Shown here: piece by piece, positions 1 through 5,215 of the stretch
How the letters are laid out: every line of letters begins with the position of its first letter
Position numbering within the stretch: the stretch's first letter is position 1
Assembly (NCBI GenBank): GCA_002713975.1
Contig: PAVP01000054.1
Coordinates: forward strand, 9,482-15,207
Origin: Acidimicrobiaceae bacterium
Lineage (GTDB): Bacteria > Actinomycetota > Acidimicrobiia > Acidimicrobiales > Poriferisodalaceae
Reading direction: 5' to 3'
DNA length: 5,726 nt
Position numbers and translations under genes: made by a program
The notes under the pieces: model-generated
The model's input: the letters and a program-made list of their open reading frames with translations, nothing else
Told to the model about the DNA's origin: nothing
Databases searched by the model: none

Positions 1-2
1 CT

Positions 3-53
3 GGGGAGACGCCGGTAATGGGCACTAACGTCCGTCCCCGGGTCCAAGATTGA
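3..53 (+). CDS. Possible 3' end of an upstream gene (partial)
   Basis: One frame is open from the left edge to a TGA at 51-53 and would encode a tail ending in MGTNVRPRVQD. The other two + frames stop earlier, at 16-18 and 26-28. If the tail is real, the upstream gene stops 4 bp before the GTG of the nuclease gene, which would explain the lack of a clear ribosome binding site there (translational coupling). Sixteen codons are too few to identify a family, and an open stretch of this length can occur by chance. Confidence 0.25.
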   Translation, partial: GETPVMGTNVRPRVQD

Positions 54-57
54 AATT

Positions 58-867
58 GTGAATTCCGCTGAACCCCAGTCTCCGACTTTCCGTCCTCGAC
101 ACTTAAGTCCAAGTTCAGCTTCCACTTTTCGCCAATGCCCACGCAGATGGCGACTGCGGTATATCGACAACTTGCCAGACCCCAAAGGTGAACCAGCAGT
201 ACTTGGTACTTTCGTTCATCAAGTACTTGAAGATCTCCTAAGCCTCAAAGCGGGGGAACGGTCGATCGATACGGCCAGAGAGATCGCTCGAAAGCTGTGG
301 GACGAAACTCTCAACGATGAAGATTTCGTTGGTTTGTGCCTTTCAGAGACTGAAACCAAATCCTTCATGTGGAAGGCATGGCGACTCATAGAAAAGTATT
401 TCTCGCTCGAAAACCCATCGGAGGTCGAAGTTGTTCGTGCCGAACAAAAACTTTCGGCTGAAATAGGTGGAGTCCCCTTTTATGGAATTGTCGACCTCAC
501 CGAACGAGTTGCTTCTGGCCTTCGGGTTGTGGACTACAAGACCGGCAAGGCCCCCGGGTCGAAGTACCTGGAAGACAAACTGTCGCAAGTCTGGCTCTAT
601 GCGGCAGCATTGGCTGAAGAAGACTTTGAGGTGTCGGAAGTACGTCTCATGTACCTGACGAGTGGATCCATCGACCGCCCTCTAGATTCTGTAGCAGTCG
701 CCGGTGCCGTAGATGTCCACCGTCGGACGTGGGACGACTTGTGTCAGGCGATTGACAGTGAAAAATTTCCGTATCGCACCGGTCCTCTGTGTAACTGGTG
801 CCCGTATCTAGATCATTGTCCAGAGGGGTCAGCGGAGGCTGAGAGACGGTATGGGCCGCGTCGCTGA
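58..867 (+). CDS. Stand-alone RecB/Cas4-like PD-(D/E)XK nuclease with putative Fe-S cluster
   Basis: This is a probable DNA exonuclease of the PD-(D/E)XK superfamily (269 aa). The N-terminal LSPSSASTFRQCPRRW pattern is typical of the RecB/AddB/Cas4 group. It is followed by LGTFVHQVLE (His54), Glu129, GIVD (Asp146), VVDYKTG (Asp159, Lys161) and QVWLY (Gln177, Tyr181), which together make up the metal-binding catalytic core. Cys27 plus Cys245-x2-Cys248-x5-Cys254 match the split four-cysteine arrangement that holds a 4Fe-4S cluster in AddB and Cas4. No helicase domain is present, and no cas genes or repeats lie nearby, so a general repair role is more likely than CRISPR adaptation. GTG at 58 is the first possible start after an in-frame stop at 16-18. 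Its Shine-Dalgarno is poor, suggesting coupling to an upstream gene or a leaderless mRNA. Actinobacteria commonly carry a similar single-domain protein (Rv2119-like). mutM follows after 14 bp. The family call is firm; the in vivo substrate is unknown. Confidence 0.88.
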   Translation: MNSAEPQSPTFRPRHLSPSSASTFRQCPRRWRLRYIDNLPDPKGEPAVLGTFVHQVLEDLLSLKAGERSIDTAREIARKLWDETLNDEDFVGLCLSETETKSFMWKAWRLIEKYFSLENPSEVEVVRAEQKLSAEIGGVPFYGIVDLTERVASGLRVVDYKTGKAPGSKYLEDKLSQVWLYAAALAEEDFEVSEVRLMYLTSGSIDRPLDSVAVAGAVDVHRRTWDDLCQAIDSEKFPYRTGPLCNWCPYLDHCPEGSAEAERRYGPRR

Positions 868-881
868 GGACTTGACTTAGC

Positions 882-1691
882 GTGCCTGAACTTCCAGAAG
901 TCGAAACAATCCGACGACAACTTCGGAGCAAAATCATTAATCAAACCGTTGTTCGAGCTGGAAGTCACGAATCTCCAAAATTCTTGTCAGCCAGAGAAAT
1001 TACGGGACGACGTTTCACCGAATTAACTCGACGAGGGAAATACCTGATCGCGGAATGCGATGGGCACAAAGAGTTAATTGTTCACCTTGGAATGACCGGA
1101 CAGTTGCTTATTGATCGTGGAGAACAAGGGTCGACGATGCTGGACCAATATCAAAGAGCCTGGTGGTCTCTAGACAACGGAAAGACAGTTGTTTTCAGAG
1201 ACGTACGACGATTCGGACGCATAGCCGTTGTCGATAAGGGCGACTATTCGCAAATACCGACGCTAAGAGATATGGGACCTGAACCTTTCTCCCCTGAACT
1301 GACCGGTGACGAGGTATGGAGTCGAACACGGGGACGCACGAGACGAATCAAAACCCAGCTATTGAGTCAACGCCTAATTGCCGGAGTAGGAAATATCTAC
1401 GCAGACGAAGCGTTATTCATTGCTCGAATAAATCCGTCTTTAAGAGCGATCAGTCGCCCTCAAGCTCAAAGACTTCTCGACGCCGTGCGGACCGTGCTGT
1501 CTGAAGCGATCGAGCGAGGCGGTACGACACTTCGCGACTATCGCAACCTTGAAGGCGAAGGCTCAAATCAGCATCACCTCAAGTGTTACGGCAGGGGAGG
1601 CCAACCCTGTTTCGTTTGCGCCTCAACCCTTCGATCACGAATCATTGATGCCCGCACTACAACCTGGTGCCCGCGATGTCAGGCGCGCTGA
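882..1691 (+). CDS. mutM: Formamidopyrimidine-DNA glycosylase (Fpg/MutM)
   Basis: A bifunctional DNA glycosylase/AP lyase that removes 8-oxoguanine and formamidopyrimidines in base excision repair. The protein is 269 aa, the same length as E. coli Fpg. It begins PELPEVE, with Pro2 as the Schiff-base nucleophile and Glu3 as the general acid/base, so the GTG start at 882 is fixed by the chemistry. Other landmarks are Lys53 in RRGKYL, Met71 in LGMTG, Arg109 and Phe111 in DVRRFGR (the residues that fill the gap left by the flipped base), and AGVGNIYADE at 167-176 (helix-two-turn-helix, Asn171). The C-terminal zinc finger is Cys243-x2-Cys246-x16-Cys263-x2-Cys266, with the DNA-contacting Arg258. 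All key residues are present. A GAGGA at 866-870 overlaps the nuclease stop codon and could serve as the ribosome binding site, so the two genes are probably cotranscribed. The 3' end faces the MFS gene with a 7-bp gap. Confidence 0.96.
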   Translation: MPELPEVETIRRQLRSKIINQTVVRAGSHESPKFLSAREITGRRFTELTRRGKYLIAECDGHKELIVHLGMTGQLLIDRGEQGSTMLDQYQRAWWSLDNGKTVVFRDVRRFGRIAVVDKGDYSQIPTLRDMGPEPFSPELTGDEVWSRTRGRTRRIKTQLLSQRLIAGVGNIYADEALFIARINPSLRAISRPQAQRLLDAVRTVLSEAIERGGTTLRDYRNLEGEGSNQHHLKCYGRGGQPCFVCASTLRSRIIDARTTTWCPRCQAR

Positions 1692-1698
1692 CCGACAC

Positions 1699-3087
1699 TT
1701 AAACAGTTTCTGGCCGCGGAGTTTTGACTCGACAAGTCAACAAACAGGCAATAAGGGAACTAACCATGATGAATGCAAAAGCCCATTTGTAAAGGCCGTA
1801 AGCCTCGCTCGGACCGGAGGGTTCGCCCGTAATTGCGAACATTGCGGCTAATCCGAGTGCACCGCCGAACTGACGGGCTGTTTGAGTGACACCCCCAGCA
1901 AGACTGAAATAATCAGGGGTTACCTCCGAAACCCCAGCAGCGGCGAGTACTCCCAAGGTCATGCCCATACCGGCTGCACTTAACAAGAGCCCCGGCATGT
2001 ATCCGATCCAATAGTTAGCTTGTTCGTCGAGCATCGTGATCCACCAAAGCATTCCCAATGCACAAATAAAGGTCCCCGGACCTGCAACAAACCGATGCCC
2101 ATAACGATCAGCCAGAGGTCCGGCCAACGTTGCCCCTCCGGTGACCGCTAGAGCGCCGACCGCAGTAGATAAACCAGTTACACCTATCGAATATTCCCAA
2201 GCATCGGTCAAGAACAGAACGAGTGAGAGCATCAACGCGTACATCCCCAAGGTGAAGACAAATAATGCAACTGATGCCCGGCGAAATGACTGAATTTGCA
2301 CCAATGCTTTGGGCAGAATCGGTTCAGGATGCCGCTTATTTCGGTGCATAAAGGAACCAAAAAGTGTCACTCCAATCAACACCGGCATCACAGTGCCAGC
2401 TGAAACCCAACCCCAGCCACGGCCTTGAACAATGGCCAACACGACCAGGGCAGTAGCGGAGGAAAGGAGAGCACCGCCGAGCACATCGGGTTTCGCTGCT
2501 GAAGCATCTTTAGGAGTTTCAACGAAGAACCGCTTACTTAAGGCAAAAGCAATTGCTCCGATAGGCAAATTGATCATAAATGCCCAACGCCAATTAGCGA
2601 GCTCAATGATGCCAGCCCCTATTGCTGGACCGAAAGCATTAGCGCATGCGAAACAAGCTCCCCACAGAGTCACCGCAGTAGCGCGACGTTCTGGCGGCCA
2701 TGAGGCAATTACAAGGCCCATGGACGCTGGAGTGATCAAGGCGGCGCCGATACCTTGAAAGCCGCGCATAATGATCAGAAAAGACGGGACTGGAGCGACT
2801 GCCACTCCAATAGATGCCAATACAAACACTGTCAATCCGATTGACATAACGCGTAATCTGCCGGCCCGATCGGCAAGTCGCCCACTTACGACTAGTAGCG
2901 CGGCGTAGACAAGCACATAGGCATTGAGGACCCAGGACAACTGAGCGTTAGACACTCCTTCAAAATCTCGTCGAAAGCTAGGGAAGGCAACGTTCACTAT
3001 CGATCCATCCACCCCCACCAAAAACATCGCCAGACCTGCCGCGACTAGAGCTAACCAGGCCTTGCGAGGGATGCTTGTATCGGACAC
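1699..3087 (-). CDS. MFS drug:proton antiporter, DHA2 family (14 TM)
   Basis: An inner-membrane exporter of the major facilitator superfamily, most like the DHA2 (EmrB/QacA-type) group (462 aa). About 14 hydrophobic segments can be placed, roughly at 11-33, 50-69, 79-98, 102-127, 137-157, 166-184, 201-220, 227-246, 270-293, 302-324, 335-352, 359-381, 395-419 and 432-452. Family signatures are the TM1 motif VDGSIVNVAFP (from residue 26, Asp27), motif A GRLADRAGRLRV (69-80), motif B RGFQGIGAA (108-116), a motif-C-like GPAIGAG (153-159) and WRWAFMINLPIG (166-177). Substrates are probably drugs or other toxic small molecules, but sequence cannot say which. The start is GTG, with AAGGTG (3098-3093) 5 nt upstream. 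The gene lies 74 bp downstream of nei on the same strand, so readthrough is plausible. No TetR or MarR regulator gene is visible, although such regulators often adjoin these exporters. Confidence 0.92.
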   Translation of the reverse strand: MSDTSIPRKAWLALVAAGLAMFLVGVDGSIVNVAFPSFRRDFEGVSNAQLSWVLNAYVLVYAALLVVSGRLADRAGRLRVMSIGLTVFVLASIGVAVAPVPSFLIIMRGFQGIGAALITPASMGLVIASWPPERRATAVTLWGACFACANAFGPAIGAGIIELANWRWAFMINLPIGAIAFALSKRFFVETPKDASAAKPDVLGGALLSSATALVVLAIVQGRGWGWVSAGTVMPVLIGVTLFGSFMHRNKRHPEPILPKALVQIQSFRRASVALFVFTLGMYALMLSLVLFLTDAWEYSIGVTGLSTAVGALAVTGGATLAGPLADRYGHRFVAGPGTFICALGMLWWITMLDEQANYWIGYMPGLLLSAAGMGMTLGVLAAAGVSEVTPDYFSLAGGVTQTARQFGGALGLAAMFAITGEPSGPSEAYGLYKWAFAFIMVSSLIACLLTCRVKTPRPETV

Positions 3088-3161
3088 AGGTGCACCTTAA
3101 GCCCGGGTAGTAACTAACAGGTAATCGGGAGATCGCTCCGGGACAATTGGCTGCAGTCGTC

Positions 3162-3953
3162 CTACCGACGTTGACACCGGTCACACCACCAGCAACTTCT
3201 ACCAGCAAGCTTGGCCACCCTGATCGAGGAACCACAACGACGACAGGGTTTGCCTTCGCGTTTGTATACGTAAAGAGCATCTCGACGTTTCAGACGCCCG
3301 GGCGTTGTTCCAGAATCGATCTGATCGACGGTAACGATCCGGTTCAATCGAACTCCCTGCCGTAACTGCGATACAGACAATTTCCATAGGTCCTCAAGTT
3401 CGCTCTTTGTGAGATCACAGGACGGACGTTCTGGATGGATGCCCAACAAGAAAAGAAACTCAGCCCGATACACGTTTCCAACCCCGGCAATTACTGATTG
3501 GTCCAACAGCGAGATGGCGATCGGAGTTTTGCGGTTCGTCAACCCTGATGCGAAATCCTCCCACTTGCTGCCGCGTCGCAGTGGATCAGGGCCCAAGCCG
3601 TTGATGACTTCCAGGAACTCCTCTTTTGTTATGAGCGCGCATTTTTGTGGACCTGTGAGATGCCAAGCTCGACTCCCTTCCAAACGAAGACGAACTGTGT
3701 CCGACGGTTCATGTTCAAGAGCTTGAGGTCGAAATTTACCGATCAAACCGAGGTGAATATGAAGAATCGTCTCCCCAGAGAATGTGAGAAACAGATGTTT
3801 CCCCCAAGCTTCGCTTGTTGCCAATGTTTTCTTGTTTATAAGCGCAGCGCCGCGTGCGAATCGGCCTTGTGGCGAAGTCGCTTTCACAATGCCCGCGCCT
3901 AGGTCAGACCGTAAATCTTTGGATAACCGATGAATGGTGTGGCCTTCGGGCAC
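3162..3953 (-). CDS. nei: Endonuclease VIII-type DNA glycosylase (Nei, Nei1-like)
   Basis: A DNA glycosylase/AP lyase of the Fpg/Nei family (263 aa), expected to remove oxidised pyrimidines and related lesions. The PEGHTIHR start (Pro2 nucleophile, Glu3) is diagnostic of the Nei branch as opposed to PELPEVE of MutM, and it fixes the GTG start at 3953. Further landmarks are SPQGRFA (27-33), Lys52 in AWGKHLF, HIHLGLIGKF (65-74), LGPDPLR (120-126) and IAGVGNVYRAE (155-165, Asn160). The zinc finger is Cys237-x2-Cys240-x16-Cys257-x2-Cys260, with Arg252. The motifs closely resemble mycobacterial Nei1 (Rv2464c) rather than Nei2, by recall of those sequences and not by alignment. Extra cysteines at 105 and 254 are not part of the expected zinc set. 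No good Shine-Dalgarno precedes the start; upstream is TAGAAATATACG, which could be a -10-like element of a leaderless transcript. The gene is divergent from the hydrolase gene across 39 bp. Confidence 0.94.
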   Translation of the reverse strand: MPEGHTIHRLSKDLRSDLGAGIVKATSPQGRFARGAALINKKTLATSEAWGKHLFLTFSGETILHIHLGLIGKFRPQALEHEPSDTVRLRLEGSRAWHLTGPQKCALITKEEFLEVINGLGPDPLRRGSKWEDFASGLTNRKTPIAISLLDQSVIAGVGNVYRAEFLFLLGIHPERPSCDLTKSELEDLWKLSVSQLRQGVRLNRIVTVDQIDSGTTPGRLKRRDALYVYKREGKPCRRCGSSIRVAKLAGRSCWWCDRCQRR

Positions 3954-3992
3954 CGTATATTTCTAATGCGTATGGAAACGTGAGGTCGGCAT
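3954..3992. promoter_or_regulatory. Short divergent control region between nei and the P1-family hydrolase
   Basis: Only 39 bp separate the GTG of nei (-) from the ATG of the hydrolase (+). On the + strand, TGAGGT at 3981-3986 provides a ribosome binding site about 7 nt before the ATG. On the - strand the 12 nt before the GTG read TAGAAATATACG, with no purine-rich ribosome binding site but an AT-rich block that could be a -10 element for a leaderless mRNA. Two ordinary sigma-70 promoters do not fit end to end here, so they must overlap or at least one must lie inside the opposite gene. Exact promoter positions cannot be read with confidence. Confidence 0.35.
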
Positions 3993-4889
3993 ATGGCACT
4001 TGGAATCGAAAAAGTACAGGTGGGTTGCTGGACCGATGAAGAAAACGGGACTGGAGTCACCGTTGTTCTCCCACCCGAGGGGTCTCTTGGGGCCTTGGCG
4101 GTGCGAGGTGGAGCGCCTGGCACCAGGGAGGCCGCAGCACTTGGACCCACCGGATCTGGAGTGGAGTGCCATGCGGTTGTGTTATGTGGCAACAGCGTTT
4201 TTGGTTTGGCTGCGGCGGATGGTGTTGTGGAATGGTGCGTGGAACAAGGTCGGGGTTTGGAATTGGCTTCAGCAGTTGTGCCAGTTGTTGGCGCGGCGGT
4301 TGTATTTGACATAACTGGACCCGATGACCCTAGACCTGGCCCTTTGGCTGGCAGGTCGGCTTGTGAGGCTGCAACCAGCGCAGATCCCGAGTGCGGACGA
4401 GTGGGAGTGGGTCGAGGTTGCACGGTAGGCAAGGCTGCAGGTCGGGCGTATGCGAGTCTTGGCGGGCAGGGCATAGGAGTCGCCCAGTCAGGAGATCTGA
4501 TCGTGGGCGCGATCGTCGCTGTCAATGCGTTTGGTGACGTGATCAATTCCGATGGCTCGTTAATTACCGGCTCCTTGGCGCCCCCTGAAGCTCCCAGGTA
4601 CCCGTATGTGCCTATTGACGAAATATCGGCTTGGGAGTCTGGAGAAGAAAAAGCAAATACCACGATCGGATGCTTGGTGACGAACGCCCAGTTAACTAAA
4701 TCCCAAGCATGCCGAGTAGCGGACCTAGCGCACACTGGAATTGCAAGGGCGATTGATCCACCTCACACTTCGGTTGACGGAGATGCACTCTTTCTTCTCG
4801 CCACTCAAGACGTCATCGCCACACCCGACCTGGTCACCGAACTAGGGATAGAAGCAGTGTCGATAGCGATTCGTAATGCCGTGAAATAA
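3993..4889 (+). CDS. P1 family peptidase (S58, DmpA/NylC-like N-terminal nucleophile hydrolase)
   Basis: An amide hydrolase of the DmpA/BapA/NylC fold (298 aa). Family landmarks are VQVGCWTDEENGTGVTVV (8-25), VRGGAPGTRE (37-46), HAVVLCGNSVFGLAAADGV (60-78), the Gly-rich GVGRGCTVGK (138-147), VGAIVAVNAFGDV (171-183) and the C-terminal NTTIGCLVTNAQLTKSQ (222-238) with HTSVDGD (258-264). By analogy with NylC, self-cleavage is expected between Asn222 and Thr223. It would give a 222-aa alpha chain and a 76-aa beta chain with Thr223 as the nucleophile. No signal peptide is visible, so the enzyme is probably cytoplasmic. Members cleave beta- or D-amino-acid peptides or nylon oligomers; the substrate here is unknown. 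Departures from my memory of the family are CGNS where TGGS is usual and a shortened stretch after the Gly-rich loop. TGA at 3981-3983 blocks any earlier start, and GAGG at 3982-3985 is well placed. The long open frame on the opposite strand is a shadow. Confidence 0.9.
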   Translation: MALGIEKVQVGCWTDEENGTGVTVVLPPEGSLGALAVRGGAPGTREAAALGPTGSGVECHAVVLCGNSVFGLAAADGVVEWCVEQGRGLELASAVVPVVGAAVVFDITGPDDPRPGPLAGRSACEAATSADPECGRVGVGRGCTVGKAAGRAYASLGGQGIGVAQSGDLIVGAIVAVNAFGDVINSDGSLITGSLAPPEAPRYPYVPIDEISAWESGEEKANTTIGCLVTNAQLTKSQACRVADLAHTGIARAIDPPHTSVDGDALFLLATQDVIATPDLVTELGIEAVSIAIRNAVK

Positions 4890-4908
4890 TTGCGATTCAG
4901 ATGACCAC

Positions 4909-4922
4909 GGCACATTCGTGCC
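4909..4922 (+). other. Small perfect hairpin GGCAC-ATTC-GTGCC
   Basis: A 5-bp stem with a 4-nt loop lies 20 bp after the hydrolase stop codon. No T-run follows, so it is not a convincing intrinsic terminator. It could stabilise the hydrolase mRNA 3' end, be an operator half-site pair for the downstream small unit, or be chance. Confidence 0.3.
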
Positions 4923-4962
4923 ACCTAACTCCACGAAGTTTGTGTCACCATCAAGGCACCAG

Positions 4963-4978
4963 AGAAAGGAGGTGGTCC
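4963..4978 (+). promoter_or_regulatory. Extended Shine-Dalgarno, near-perfect 16-nt complement of the 16S 3' end
   Basis: AGAAAGGAGGTGGTCC differs at one position from AGAAAGGAGGTGATCC, the exact complement of the common bacterial 16S 3' terminus GGATCACCTCCTTTCT. The differing G can still pair with U, so a 16-bp duplex is possible, against 4-8 bp at ordinary sites. It ends 5 nt before the ATG at 4984. It is by far the strongest ribosome binding site in the window, yet the ORF behind it has only 13 codons. The organism's own 16S end is not in the window and is assumed to be standard. Confidence 0.6.
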
Positions 4979-4983
4979 ACACA

Positions 4984-5025
4984 ATGCCAATACTTAAGAG
5001 GACTCTGGAGGTGGTCGGGCGCTGA
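4984..5025 (+). CDS. 13-codon small ORF (possible leader peptide)
   Basis: The ATG at 4984 opens a frame encoding MPILKRTLEVVGR and ending at TGA 5023-5025. The GGAGG core of the extended Shine-Dalgarno is 11 nt upstream, and the full 16-nt element ends 5 nt upstream. The codons for Glu-Val-Val sit in a second exact copy of GGAGGTGGTC (5007-5016), 39 nt, or exactly 13 codons, after the first copy (4968-4977). The peptide has no run of one amino acid, so it does not look like a classical amino-acid attenuator. It is basic, with no membrane segment. Translation is supported only by the ribosome binding site. It may be a leader peptide, or the first part of a longer product if the ribosome shifts +1 at the stop. 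I do not recognise the product. Confidence 0.4.
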   Translation: MPILKRTLEVVGR

Positions 5026-5143
5026 GGCGGCCTGCCAACTTGGGAGGAAGCCTCCTTTGAGAATTATCAAAGAGGTGGCGACTCCAACCCGGACCATCCG
5101 GCCTGTCGGTGTGCGTGCCGGTCCTCGCGCAATCAAGTCCTAA
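5024..5143 (+). other. Open +1-frame continuation of the small ORF
   Basis: From the TGA of the 13-codon ORF, the +1 frame reads 39 sense codons to TAA at 5141-5143. The predicted stretch is basic and ends TRTIRPVGVRAGPRAIKS. This frame is also open back to an ATG at 4901, but that upstream part (rich in Cys, His and Trp, and read across the Shine-Dalgarno) does not look like protein. Possible internal starts are TTG at 5057, with GGGAGG at 5042-5047, and GTG at 5075. It may be the second half of a recoded small protein, a separate tiny ORF, or simply non-coding RNA. Confidence 0.25.
5040..5087 (+). other. Long imperfect RNA hairpin
   Basis: The inner arm CCTCCTTTGA (5051-5060) pairs with TCAAAGAGG (5067-5075) with one bulged C, leaving a 6-nt loop, GAATTA. 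The outer arm TTGGGAG (5040-5046) pairs with CTCCAA (5082-5087) with one bulged G. Between them, GAAG faces TGGCGA, which allows either tandem G-A pairs next to the outer stem or an alternative GCC/GGC helix (5050-5052 with 5077-5079). About 15 pairs in total, with a structured internal loop, suggest a folded RNA element rather than chance. CCGGA-CCA-TCCGG (5089-5101) adds a second small hairpin directly after it. The structure was drawn by eye without an energy calculation. Confidence 0.4.
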
Positions 5144-5156
5144 CGGTCTTCGTTAG
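5140..5156 (+). other. Perfect hairpin CTAACG-GTCTT-CGTTAG at the end of the open frame
   Basis: A 6-bp perfect stem with a 5-nt loop overlaps the TAA at 5141-5143. It is followed by AACTTC rather than a T-run, so it is not a terminator on its own. It lies between the structured small-ORF region and the strong terminator downstream. Confidence 0.35.
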
Positions 5157-5175
5157 AACTTCATCCCAGGTGAAC

Positions 5176-5215
5176 AGAAGCGCCCCCGCTGTAAAGGCGG
5201 GGGCGCCTCTATTTT
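5176..5215 (+). terminator. Intrinsic terminator, possibly bidirectional
   Basis: GCGCCCCCGC (5180-5189) pairs perfectly with GCGGGGGCGC (5197-5206) around the 7-nt loop TGTAAAG. An AGA/TCT extension lies outside one mismatch, and TCTATTTT (5208-5215) follows. It would end transcription from the hydrolase and small-ORF region. Read on the - strand, the same hairpin lies about 55 bp past the YjbR stop and is followed by TTCTGTTC, so it may also end that transcript, though with a weaker T-run. Confidence 0.85.

Noticed and set aside
58..867. CRISPR-associated Cas4
   Set aside because: No repeats or other cas genes are visible, and similar stand-alone nucleases are common in actinobacteria without CRISPR linkage.
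1724..1740. TTGACT-CGACA-AGTCAA hairpin as the mutM terminator
   Set aside because: The stem is only 6 bp and AT-rich, and the following CAAACAGG contains no T-run.
1549..1851. 100-codon + strand frame across the mutM end
   Set aside because: It overlaps both mutM and the MFS gene in other frames and has no motif or ribosome binding site support.
4407..4434. Walker A-like GRGCTVGK in the hydrolase
   Set aside because: The spacing does not fit GxxxxGK[ST] and the residue after Lys is Ala. It is the Gly-rich loop of the P1 family.
3899..4735. 278-codon open frame on the - strand opposite the hydrolase gene
   Set aside because: It is rich in Pro, Thr, Ser and Ala with no recognisable motif, overlaps both the start of nei and a clear P1-family gene, and is explained by the GC bias of the gene on the other strand.
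4963..4978. Remnant of a 16S rRNA gene on the - strand (GGACCACCTCCTTTCT)
   Set aside because: The bases next to it on the - strand do not continue as 16S sequence (no GTACCGGAAGGTGCGGCTG-like stretch), so the match is limited to the anti-Shine-Dalgarno segment.
4901..4983. Start of an 80-codon gene at ATG 4901
   Set aside because: It lacks a ribosome binding site, would translate through the extended Shine-Dalgarno, and its first half has an odd composition rich in Cys, His, Trp and Arg. Only the part after 5024 is worth considering.
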